From assembly GCF_019890935.1 (NCBI RefSeq), contig NZ_CP082333.1, positions 832,001 through 896,000 of the forward strand: a DNA stretch of 64,000 bases. Reading direction: 5' to 3'. This DNA is from Exiguobacterium acetylicum (lineage in GTDB: Bacteria; Bacillota; Bacilli; Exiguobacteriales; Exiguobacteriaceae). The notes under the pieces are model-generated. The model saw only the letters and a list, made by a program, of their open reading frames with translations, was not told the origin of the DNA and did no database searches. Below, piece by piece: positions 19,806-27,676 of the stretch (its first letter is position 1; the number at the start of each line of letters is the position of its first letter). The position numbers and the translations under genes were made by a program.

Positions 19806-20801
19806 ATGTCAGAACAACGTATCGTATTAGCAGCACGACCAGACGGAAAACCAACAGGGGAAACATTCCGCTATGAATCATTTGAGTTAGCAGAGCTGAA
19901 GGAAGGACAAGTCGCATTAGAGTCACTCTATATCTCGGTCGATCCATATATGCGGGGTCGTATGAACGATGCACGTTCTTATTCGCAACCATTTGAGATT
20001 GATGAACCGATTCACGGAGGTGTCGTAGCACGTGTCATCGAGTCTAAAAGTGAAGGTCTCAAGTCAGGTGATGTCGTTGTCGGGATGCTCGATTGGGCAA
20101 CAAAAGCAGTCGTCGATGCGAAAACCGTTCGTAAAATCGATGAGCAGATCGCACCGATTTCAACGGCACTCGGTGTTCTCGGAATGACAGGGATGACAGC
20201 GTATTTCGGATTACTTGATATCGGGAATCCACAACCAGGGGAAACGGTCGTCGTATCGGCAGCAGCGGGGGCTGTTGGATCGATCGTTGGTCAAATCGCT
20301 AAAATCAAAGGCGCACGTGTCGTCGGAATCGCAGGAAGTGACGAAAAGCTACAACACTTAAAAGCAGATCTTGGTTTTGATGAAGTCATCAATTATAAAA
20401 CGGAAGACATCCGGGAAGCGTTAGACCGGACATGTCCAGACGGCATCGATGTCTACTTTGAAAACGTCGGTGGGGAAATCGGTGATGCAGTCCTTGATCG
20501 ACTCAATCCATTCGCACGGGTACCAGTCTGCGGTGCCATTTCTGGATATAACGCACAACAGGACATTGGTCCACGTGTTCAATCGAAATTAATCATCGCG
20601 CGTGCGCGCATGCAAGGTTTCTTAGTGGGCGATTATGGCAAACGATTCAAGGAAGCGGCTGAGCAGCTCGGTCAATGGGTTAGTGAAGGGAAGTTACAAT
20701 ACGAAGAGACGATCTTTGAAGGATTCGATCGTGTACCAGATGCTTTCCTCGGATTGTTTGATGGATCGAACACGGGGAAACTATTAGTAAAAGTGAAGTA
20801 A
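19806..20801 (+). CDS. NADPH-dependent oxidoreductase, YfmJ/PTGR-like MDR family
   Basis: A 331-residue medium-chain dehydrogenase/reductase without zinc ligands. It matches the leukotriene B4 dehydrogenase/YfmJ branch: VDPYMRGRMND near 42-52, GMLDWATKAV, GMTGMTAYFGLLDIG and the nucleotide-binding AAAGAVGSIVGQIAK. These enzymes reduce alpha,beta-unsaturated carbonyl compounds using NADPH. The start ATG has GAGGAGG about 8 bases upstream. It is monocistronic and ends at a bidirectional terminator. Confidence 0.9.
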   Translation: MSEQRIVLAARPDGKPTGETFRYESFELAELKEGQVALESLYISVDPYMRGRMNDARSYSQPFEIDEPIHGGVVARVIESKSEGLKSGDVVVGMLDWATKAVVDAKTVRKIDEQIAPISTALGVLGMTGMTAYFGLLDIGNPQPGETVVVSAAAGAVGSIVGQIAKIKGARVVGIAGSDEKLQHLKADLGFDEVINYKTEDIREALDRTCPDGIDVYFENVGGEIGDAVLDRLNPFARVPVCGAISGYNAQQDIGPRVQSKLIIARARMQGFLVGDYGKRFKEAAEQLGQWVSEGKLQYEETIFEGFDRVPDAFLGLFDGSNTGKLLVKVK

Positions 20802-20808
20802 ACATGCC

Positions 20809-20845
20809 AAAAGAGGTTGCGGAATCATTTCCGCAACCTCTTTTT
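20809..20845. terminator. Bidirectional terminator after the oxidoreductase gene
   Basis: A 16-bp perfect stem (20809-20824 with 20829-20844) starts with AAAA and ends with TTTTT. It serves both the oxidoreductase and the small convergent gene at 20860-21024. Confidence 0.95.
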
Positions 20846-20859
20846 CTATGGCGTGAGAT

Positions 20860-21024
20860 TCATGAATCTTTTCGATCGCGCTCGAGCTCTTCAGGATCAG
20901 GATCCGGATGCTGTGTTTCCGCAGGCTTGATGCCGGGATCTGATGTCTCAGCTGGATCAGGATCCGGGTGAAGACCAACGTCTGCCTTTTCATCTGGTAA
21001 ATCATGATTTTTTTCGTTTAACAT
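20860..21024 (-). CDS. Small acidic protein with repeated HPDPDP motifs
   Basis: A 54-codon gene on the minus strand. The start is ATG 21024 behind AGGAGATGA (about 7 bases), and it ends 15 bases before the bidirectional terminator. The product (starting MLNEKNHDLPDEKAD) is strongly acidic and holds two copies of HPDPDP (GLHPDPDPAET and TQHPDPDPEEL) about 25 residues apart, with no hydrophobic segment. I do not recognise it. The good RBS, terminator and repeat structure argue that it is real; a disordered cytoplasmic protein is likely. Confidence 0.65.
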   Translation of the reverse strand: MLNEKNHDLPDEKADVGLHPDPDPAETSDPGIKPAETQHPDPDPEELERDRKDS

Positions 21025-21211
21025 GTCCAGTCATCTCCTTTTATCAGTACGTAGTAATGTTTCCCCGTTTTTTAAATCCAAAACAATGAGGGTGCATAGG
21101 ATTCGTTTTTGAAAACATGTGAATGACTTCCACGGACAAGAAAGTGAAAGTGGTCGATTTCCTAGGAAATACAGGTTGACTGAACTGGAATGTAAGGAAA
21201 ATCCAAAAAAG

Positions 21212-21277
21212 CTTCATGAAGTCTTTACAAAAACCTTGCAAGTCCTTCAAGTAGCCTTTGAACTGCTTCCGTAGACT
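21212..21277 (+). promoter_or_regulatory. Helically phased CTT half-sites before the glycosyltransferase operon
   Basis: Six CTT-starting half-sites (CTTCAT, CTTTAC, CTTGCA, CTTCAA, CTTTGA, CTTCCG) begin at 21212, 21223, 21235, 21245, 21256 and 21266, spaced 10-12 bases. A weak -10 TAGACT follows at 21272 with no good -35. This arrangement looks like a site for a cooperative activator of the OmpR/PhoP class, but the match to the PhoP hexamer TT(A/C/T)ACA is good only for TTTACA. Inference. Confidence 0.45.
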
Positions 21278-21311
21278 AAGAAAGAGTTGAAAAGAGGAAG
21301 GGTGTTTACGT

Positions 21312-23936
21312 GTGAGTGATCAAAAATGGAAACGACAAATCATGCAACAACTGAACTGGGTCCGCGAAGAGAAAAAACGGCTGACGAGCGCGACGACAGC
21401 AAGTAAAGATGCACTCGAAAAACTCCGTCAGCTAGACGTCTTGCGACTGCCGACGGTTCGAACTTCTAATAACACGACGACACGTTACCGACAAAATAGC
21501 CAAGCTTCACTACTAGATCAATTGGATATCTCGGAGATTCCGGTCCGGACGACGACGCGTTACTATGAAAAGCGACCAATCGAGATGGCGATCGTCTGCT
21601 CGGAATTCATGTACGCCTATTATGAAGATGCCGTTCATCTCCACTACGTCAATGCGCATACATTCGAAGAAGTTTTCGAGCGCGAGATTGATCTCTTTTT
21701 AGTCGTCTCTTCATGGAAGGGGTTACGAGGAGACGATTGGAAAGGTGTCGCCACACCGAATTCAAAGAAACGCCAACGACTGCTTTCTATGATGCAGGAA
21801 GTCAAAGCCAAAGGAATTCCAGTCGTTTTTCAATCAACGGAAGATCCGAGCAATCATGAACGGTTTCAAGACGTGGCGCAAGCTGCTGATTATGTCCTGA
21901 CTTCAGATGAGGCGATGATTCCTGAATATCGCGTCTTATGTGGTCATGATCGGATCATGGCGATGCCGTTCGGTATCAATCCATTGATTCACAATCCAAT
22001 CGGAGCGACACGTAGCCGTAAAAAAGGCGTTTTATTTGCCGGTAGCTGGATGGCGAAATATCCGGAGCGCGTGAAAGATACGGAGATGTTGTTTGATGGG
22101 GTGATGCAATCCTCGCACGAACTCGATATCGTGGATCGGAATTATCATCTTGACTTACCAGCCTATCAGTTTCCGGAGCGCTATCAATCACGGGTCGCAC
22201 CAGCGATTCCTTATGATGCTTTACAACAAGTTAGTAAATGTTACGACTGGGTCTTGAACCTGAATAGCATCAAGTACAGTAAAACGATGTGTGCTCGTCG
22301 CGTCTATGAGTCGCAAGCACTCGGGAATTTAATCCTGTCGAATTACAGTATCGCCGTCAACAACGAGTTTCCGAACATCTTCACCGTGCATGACGCACAG
22401 GAGGCGACGGCGATCGTAGAACGTACGTCGCAAGAAGAAATCGAACGATTGCGAGCAGAAGGACTTCGTGCCGTCATGACGGAACATACAGTCTTCGAAC
22501 GGATGGATCAGATTCTAGCGTTCATTGGACGAGTACCTGAGACACGGGAACATCGCTTATTAGTCGTTGTCGCTCAAAACGGGGAAGCCATCCGTGACGC
22601 AATCGATCGCCAAAGTCTCACACCAGATGAAATCGTCTCAGCGGATACGTTGACGGAGCAAACCTATAATCAAGCCGATCTCGTTGCTTGGATGGATGGA
22701 GAGGAATCATACGGCGAATATTATTTAGAGGACCTCGTGAATGGCTTTAAATATAGCGATGCCAGCATCGTTCGAAAGGGAAGCGAGCATCCGTATCATG
22801 TACAAGAGATGAGCGGTAATCGAAACGGTGCGATTGTTTGGCGATCAGCTATCGGATATGACATGTTCCAAGCAGGTGAACTGAACGGAAAAACACTATT
22901 GCTCGATCAATTGGAGTGGAACGAGCAGGCGGTAGTTCCGACGAATCGGATTCCGCAACTGTCGGTCGTCGTTCCGATCTATAACAATGGAAAACACCTC
23001 ACGTATAAATGTTTCGCCAGTCTAACGCGGATGGATCGATTCATGGAGTCAGAGATTTTACTCGTAGATGATGGATCAACGGACATAGCGACACGTCAAG
23101 CCGTAGAGCGTCTCGCGCGACGCTATGGAAATGTCAGAACTTATTTCTTCGAGACAGGCGGAAGCGGTAGTGCTTCACGTCCGCGTAACAAAGGAGTCGA
23201 GATGGCACGAGCTGACTATGTGACGTTCCTTGATCCGGATAACGAGGTACTCAGTGATCGATATGCCTTTTTGCTTCAAGAACTAGAAAAAGATCCATCA
23301 CTTGATTTTGTGGCGGGGCATATGAAAAAGCTTGCCGAGAAGACGAGTATCATTGCCTTACCGACGATTCGTAAACAAGGACGAACGGTTTGCGAGGATC
23401 CGAAAGCTTTTCTATTGAAACATCGGTTTGCGGTACAAAGCATTCAAGCACTCGTCGTCCGTCGTACCTTCTTGCTTGAACATCAATTGGAACAGGTCGT
23501 CGGTGCGGTCGGTCAGGACTCCTTGTTCTTCCAAGAATTGATGCTTCGCGCGAACCGTGTCTTACTCGTCAATCGAGTTATCCACTATTACTATGCAGCC
23601 GTTGCAGGATCAACCGTGAATGCATTGACGGTGAAGTTCTTCGAACGAAGTGTCGTCCGAGAGCGGGCACGCGCTGAGAAATTCGCTCGTTATGGAGTGC
23701 TAGAGGAATACAAGGAAACTCGATTCGAGCATTTCTTTGAGCATTGGTATCTTGTCAAGTTACGCTACTGCAGTGATAAGGATTTCGCACCGAGTGTCGC
23801 ATTGTTGCGCACGATCATCAGTTTCTATGAACCGATCACGTTGACGAACCCGTTGATTCGTCGATTCATGGAGCTTGCAGATCGCCAGGAGACGGATCGA
23901 CTTCAACACTTATTACTCGAGGAGGTGCAGAAATGA
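21312..23936 (+). CDS. Double-domain glycosyltransferase (CgeB-like GT-B plus GT2)
   Basis: An 874-residue protein. The first 40 residues are basic and helical. Residues about 95-410 resemble the CgeB/Glyco_trans_1 type (PFGINPLIHNP, a capping GSWMAKYPER, and MCARRVYESQALGN near the C-terminal half of the fold). Residues about 550-860 form a family 2 transferase: SVVVPIYNNG, the LLVDDGSTD metal/UDP site and FLDPDNEV. Both modules should use nucleotide sugars in the cytoplasm. GTG start behind GGAAGGG. It leads an operon with a methyltransferase and two GT4 enzymes (each joined by ATGA overlap), so it probably extends a surface glycan. The acceptor is unknown. Confidence 0.85.
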   Translation: MSDQKWKRQIMQQLNWVREEKKRLTSATTASKDALEKLRQLDVLRLPTVRTSNNTTTRYRQNSQASLLDQLDISEIPVRTTTRYYEKRPIEMAIVCSEFMYAYYEDAVHLHYVNAHTFEEVFEREIDLFLVVSSWKGLRGDDWKGVATPNSKKRQRLLSMMQEVKAKGIPVVFQSTEDPSNHERFQDVAQAADYVLTSDEAMIPEYRVLCGHDRIMAMPFGINPLIHNPIGATRSRKKGVLFAGSWMAKYPERVKDTEMLFDGVMQSSHELDIVDRNYHLDLPAYQFPERYQSRVAPAIPYDALQQVSKCYDWVLNLNSIKYSKTMCARRVYESQALGNLILSNYSIAVNNEFPNIFTVHDAQEATAIVERTSQEEIERLRAEGLRAVMTEHTVFERMDQILAFIGRVPETREHRLLVVVAQNGEAIRDAIDRQSLTPDEIVSADTLTEQTYNQADLVAWMDGEESYGEYYLEDLVNGFKYSDASIVRKGSEHPYHVQEMSGNRNGAIVWRSAIGYDMFQAGELNGKTLLLDQLEWNEQAVVPTNRIPQLSVVVPIYNNGKHLTYKCFASLTRMDRFMESEILLVDDGSTDIATRQAVERLARRYGNVRTYFFETGGSGSASRPRNKGVEMARADYVTFLDPDNEVLSDRYAFLLQELEKDPSLDFVAGHMKKLAEKTSIIALPTIRKQGRTVCEDPKAFLLKHRFAVQSIQALVVRRTFLLEHQLEQVVGAVGQDSLFFQELMLRANRVLLVNRVIHYYYAAVAGSTVNALTVKFFERSVVRERARAEKFARYGVLEEYKETRFEHFFEHWYLVKLRYCSDKDFAPSVALLRTIISFYEPITLTNPLIRRFMELADRQETDRLQHLLLEEVQK

Positions 23937-24937
23937 CGGCATCGATGAAAACAGCACGACCAAAAGATCAAATCCGAGCTGCTTACTACGATCAGTTAGG
24001 CGGTGGATTCGGTAAAAAAGTCCGCGCACGTGTGCACTGGATCATTCGACAAGCAAAAGGGGAGCACATTTTAGATATCGGTTGTTCGGGTGGAGTCGTT
24101 CCGATTTTACTTGGACGGGAAGGGAAACACGTCGTTGGAATCGATGTATTACCGGAAGCAATCATCGAGGCCAAACAAGCGTTACTGGAGGAACCAACAT
24201 CCGTTAAAGAAAAGGTGGAATTACATGAAGCAAATGTCATGACGTACACACCTGACATTCAATTCGATACAGTCTTGATGACGGAAGTACTGGAGCATAT
24301 CGGTGAGCCGGAACGCTTCATCGCCCGTGCCGTCTCCTTCATCGCACCAGAAGGACGACTTGTCATCACAGTTCCATTTGGAGTGAACGATTATGCGGAT
24401 CACAAACGGACGTATTATTTAAACCGACTGCTTGAACAGTTGACACCCTTCGGTAAAATCGAGACGGTCGAGCGGATTGATAAGTGGCTAGGGATCACGA
24501 TGCAAGTCTATCCGGAACCTCGAGAGGGTCGAGCCATTTTACCAGCGGAAGTCGAATGGCTCGAAGACGCCTTTGAAGAGGTGGAACGATTGCATCTCGC
24601 GACGATCATTGATTTAAAACGCAAGCAACAGAATCTAGAACGAAAAGTACAGCGGTTAGGAGAACAAACGGACCAATTGGAACACGCTCAAGTCGAAGTG
24701 CTACGTCATGAACAGCAACTACAGGAACAGCGTGAACAATACAAGATGCTCGAAGAACAATATGCCGTACTGCTTGATCGGTTCGAAGGATCATTGATGA
24801 CAAATCTGGAATTGTTGGAGGCGAATGCATCATGGAAATCAAAATACCGCTCACTCGCGCGATCAAAGCTCGGAAAAATCGTCGTCCGCTACTGGAAGTT
24901 CCGACGTCAACTCAAGCAGCGCCGGAGTCGTCAATGA
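23933..24937 (+). CDS. SAM-dependent methyltransferase with C-terminal coiled coil
   Basis: A 334-residue protein. The N-terminal class I methyltransferase domain has ILDIGCSGGVVPILL near 44-58, the acidic loop GIDVLPEAI and the post-II motif LMTEVLEHI, like glycan or UbiE/ExoL-type methyltransferases. Residues about 225-300 are a Gln/Glu-rich coiled coil, and the tail is basic (FRRQLKQRRSRQ). It overlaps the neighbouring genes by ATGA on both sides. In this context O- or N-methylation of a sugar, possibly to cap a growing chain as coiled-coil chain-length regulators do, is plausible but inferred. Confidence 0.82.
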   Translation: MTASMKTARPKDQIRAAYYDQLGGGFGKKVRARVHWIIRQAKGEHILDIGCSGGVVPILLGREGKHVVGIDVLPEAIIEAKQALLEEPTSVKEKVELHEANVMTYTPDIQFDTVLMTEVLEHIGEPERFIARAVSFIAPEGRLVITVPFGVNDYADHKRTYYLNRLLEQLTPFGKIETVERIDKWLGITMQVYPEPREGRAILPAEVEWLEDAFEEVERLHLATIIDLKRKQQNLERKVQRLGEQTDQLEHAQVEVLRHEQQLQEQREQYKMLEEQYAVLLDRFEGSLMTNLELLEANASWKSKYRSLARSKLGKIVVRYWKFRRQLKQRRSRQ

Positions 24938-26148
24938 ACGTCTTGATGATTTGTCAAAATTTCTATCCGGAAATCGGGAGTGCGGCAAACCGAATGAAGA
25001 ATATCTTCAAACGGATGGAACAAGCCGGAAGTGACGTCCATGTGTTGACGTCAGAACCGCTCTATCCGACGGCAGAACTTTATACGGATTCGATGTTCTG
25101 GGATGAACCGAGCCTTGATACGGCACATGTAACCCGTATCCAACCGCGTGACATCCGGGCGACGAATAATTTATGGCGGCGTCTTCGTTTATTCGTCGAA
25201 CAATTCGTGCTCGCGGTAAAAGAGGTGCGACATGACCCGAAATCCTATGCCTACATCTATGCGACGACGCCATCCATCTTCATGGGACTCGTCGGGGTCG
25301 TCGCGAAACACGTCAAAAAGGCTCCTTTGATTCTCGATGTACGTGATTTATGGCCGGAATCATTGATTGGCGTCGGCATCACGAAATCGCGTCTCTTATT
25401 GACGCCGCTCTACTGGCTTGAAAAGTGGATGTATCGTCAGGCAGATCAATTGGTCATCAACAGTGAGGGGTTTCGATCATATATTGAAGGGCGGGGCATT
25501 GCACCCGAAAAAATCCATTATATCCCGAACTCGATCGAGGAAAATGAGTGGTTGATCAAACGCCGAAAAGTATCGGAACAAGTCCGCGTCGTGTATACAG
25601 GAAATATCGGTCTCGCACAAGATGTGTTCTTGTTGCTTGACGTCGCACAGGAACTTCAACAAGAGGAAGATATCTGTTTTCAAGTCGTCGGTTACGGCTA
25701 TCACAAGCAAACGTTCGAACGACTCGTCAAGGAACGTGGGTTGACCAACATCGAATTTCTTGACGCGATGCCACGCTGGGATGCGTTGAAACAACTTGCG
25801 AAGAGTGACATTGCCTTTGCAACACTCGTCGAAAGTACAGCGTTCGATACGGTGACACCTGGAAAAATCATCGACTACATGGCGATGGGGTGTGCCATCG
25901 TCGGAGCGGTATCCGGACACGCGGCGCATGTCATCGAAGAGGCAGGAGCGGGTTACGTGTCTGTCCAGCGAAAAAAAGAGGAGATCGTCGATCATATTCT
26001 CGAGTTATCAAGAAATCCAGAGAAACGTGCAGCGATGGGGCGTGCAGGTGTGGCATACGTCCAACATCATTTTGATTGGGAACAAAATCAACAGCGTTTG
26101 TTTGAAGCCATCGAACAAACGCAGTCACGAAAGGCGGTCGCAGAATGA
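24934..26148 (+). CDS. Family 4 glycosyltransferase (WbuB-like)
   Basis: A 404-residue GT-B enzyme. The N-terminal domain has NVLMICQNFYPEIGSAANRM and LDVRDLWPESLIGVG, the latter typical of WbuB/GT4. The C-terminal donor-binding domain has VRVVYTGNIGLAQD and TPGKIIDYMAMGCA near 305-320. The frame is open from 24832, but the ATG at 24934 overlaps the methyltransferase stop (ATGA), has GGAG 6 bases upstream and gives the family N-terminus, so 24934 is chosen. It likely adds an N-acetylated sugar to a lipid-linked glycan. Confidence 0.88.
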   Translation: MNVLMICQNFYPEIGSAANRMKNIFKRMEQAGSDVHVLTSEPLYPTAELYTDSMFWDEPSLDTAHVTRIQPRDIRATNNLWRRLRLFVEQFVLAVKEVRHDPKSYAYIYATTPSIFMGLVGVVAKHVKKAPLILDVRDLWPESLIGVGITKSRLLLTPLYWLEKWMYRQADQLVINSEGFRSYIEGRGIAPEKIHYIPNSIEENEWLIKRRKVSEQVRVVYTGNIGLAQDVFLLLDVAQELQQEEDICFQVVGYGYHKQTFERLVKERGLTNIEFLDAMPRWDALKQLAKSDIAFATLVESTAFDTVTPGKIIDYMAMGCAIVGAVSGHAAHVIEEAGAGYVSVQRKKEEIVDHILELSRNPEKRAAMGRAGVAYVQHHFDWEQNQQRLFEAIEQTQSRKAVAE

Positions 26149-27398
26149 AGCGAATTGGAATGTTTGTTTGGAATCCGTTTACGAATGACGCTCGTGTCTT
26201 GCGTGAATGTACAGCACTCGTCGAAGCAGGACACCGCGTGGACCTATACTGTCTAAATGACGGCACACTTCCAGAAGTCGAATACCCGATGTCAGGGTTT
26301 CGCGTCATTCGAATCGACCGGACGCCACCTTTTGCGAGGTGGCTCCCGTTCTTTCGCAAACGGAAAAAACGGACACTTGTCATCGGCGTGATGGGTGCGC
26401 TTCTTGCGCCATGGCTTATTCCCGTGATGCTCGTGCTCTTTTTACTGATGCGAAGTCGATTCATCCGTTACGCCCTCTATAACAGTTTCGGCATTCTTCG
26501 TATGACACGTGCTGCCCGGAAGCATGATTATGACGTCATGCATGCGAACGATGTCAATACGTTACCACAAGCGATTGGGGCAGCGCGTGGTGCACAAATC
26601 GTCTATGACTCGCATGAAGTCCAGACCGATCGGACAGGATACGGGAGCATGCAAGGGAAATTAGAGCGCTGGTTGCTTCACTTCGTCGATCAGACGATCG
26701 TTGAAAATGACACGCGTGCAGATTACCATCAGAAGTTATATGGAACACGACCGTCTGTCTTGCACAATTATCCGTTTTACGAACCGATTATTCCGCAACC
26801 GCGGCCGTTACGCGAAGAGTTAGCACTCGCGCCAGATGAGCCGATTTTGTTGTATCAGGGTGGAATTCAAGAAGGACGTGGACTGGAGCGACTCATTGAA
26901 GCGATGCCGTTCATCGATCGAGGAACACTGATTTTCGTTGGAGATGGAAAGTTAAAAGGGAAACTGATGCAATTGGCTGCACAATCATCGGAAAAGTCTC
27001 GTATCCGCTTCATTGAGAAGGTTCCGCTTGCTGAACTACCCAGTTACACGGCAGCGGCAACAGTCGGCTTTCAGGTTCTCCAGAACGTTTGCTTCAATCA
27101 TTATTCCGCTTCTTCAAATAAACTATTCGAATACATGGCGGCGTTGATTCCTGTCATCGCGGCCGACTTACCAGAAATTCGTCGTGTCGTCGAGACAGAA
27201 GGAGTTGGATTAATCGTCGATGTCGAATCCCCGCAGAGTATTGCTGCAGCGGTCAATCGTCTAGTGAAGGATGAGAGCTTGCGACGGGCGATGCAGGAGC
27301 GGGCAAGCGTAGCAAGGAGACAATACAACTGGGAGCAAGAAAAAGGTCGACTTCTTGCTGTCTATGACTCGATTTTCATGGAATCGGGCGCAAAATAA
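26145..27398 (+). CDS. Family 4 glycosyltransferase with internal membrane segment
   Basis: A 417-residue GT-B enzyme starting MKRIGMFVWNPFTNDARVL, with HANDVNTLPQA and DSHEVQTDR in the acceptor domain and GGIQEGRGLERLIEAM and SSNKLFEYMAALIP in the donor domain. A hydrophobic stretch of about 25 residues near 76-100 probably dips into or crosses the membrane, unusual for GT4 but seen in related polysaccharide enzymes. It overlaps the preceding gene by ATGA and ends the first transcription unit. Confidence 0.86.
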   Translation: MKRIGMFVWNPFTNDARVLRECTALVEAGHRVDLYCLNDGTLPEVEYPMSGFRVIRIDRTPPFARWLPFFRKRKKRTLVIGVMGALLAPWLIPVMLVLFLLMRSRFIRYALYNSFGILRMTRAARKHDYDVMHANDVNTLPQAIGAARGAQIVYDSHEVQTDRTGYGSMQGKLERWLLHFVDQTIVENDTRADYHQKLYGTRPSVLHNYPFYEPIIPQPRPLREELALAPDEPILLYQGGIQEGRGLERLIEAMPFIDRGTLIFVGDGKLKGKLMQLAAQSSEKSRIRFIEKVPLAELPSYTAAATVGFQVLQNVCFNHYSASSNKLFEYMAALIPVIAADLPEIRRVVETEGVGLIVDVESPQSIAAAVNRLVKDESLRRAMQERASVARRQYNWEQEKGRLLAVYDSIFMESGAK

Positions 27399-27409
27399 GA
27401 AAAATAGTC

Positions 27410-27468
27410 AACGACTCGAAGGGAAATCCACGTGCAATGAAGGCGGATTCCTGACGAGTCGTTTTGTT
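27410..27468 (+). terminator. Terminator of the first glycosyltransferase unit
   Basis: AACGACTCG (27410-27418) pairs with CGAGTCGTT (27455-27463), followed by TTGTTTC, with a second inner stem GGAAATCC/GGATTCC. The long loop makes it a moderate terminator. Confidence 0.7.
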
Positions 27469-27497
27469 TCATTCGAATAGACACGAAGGATTCGCGA

Positions 27498-27546
27498 AAG
27501 CTTCATAAGATTTACAAAAACGATAGAAAACACTGGAAATGTAAGG
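27498..27546 (+). promoter_or_regulatory. Upstream motifs shared with the first glycosyltransferase unit
   Basis: AAGCTTCAT (27498-27506) and TTTACAAAAAC (27511-27521) recur at 21209-21217 and 21224-21234. CTGGAAATGTAAGG (27533-27546) resembles CTGGAATGTAAGG at 21185-21197. The same pair of elements in front of both units suggests a shared regulator. Inference. Confidence 0.45.
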
Positions 27547-27581
27547 TCTGTGAAGAATGGTTTAAGAGATGGTTAGAAGCA

Positions 27582-27610
27582 TTGGAAAGCAAAGGAAATG
27601 TCGTTATGGT
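27582..27610 (+). promoter_or_regulatory. Candidate promoter of the wecC operon
   Basis: TTGGAA (27582-27587) and TATGGT (27605-27610) are separated by 17 bases; each hexamer matches consensus at four of six positions. A leader hairpin AGCCAA/TTGGCT lies at 27619-27645. Confidence 0.4.
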
Positions 27611-27676
27611 CTAGTTACAGCCAAGCCACAGACCGTTTGTTGGCTAGTATGACTAACTCGATGGAGGAATGACAAA

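Noticed and set aside
20784-21005. A 73-codon minus-strand frame over the small HPDPDP gene
   Set aside because: It runs through the strong terminator and lacks an RBS; the 54-codon frame starting at 21024 has both a good RBS and a proper end.
27498-27521. Insertion-sequence ends made by the repeated TTTACAAAAAC element
   Set aside because: Copies are in direct orientation upstream of two operons and enclose no transposase.
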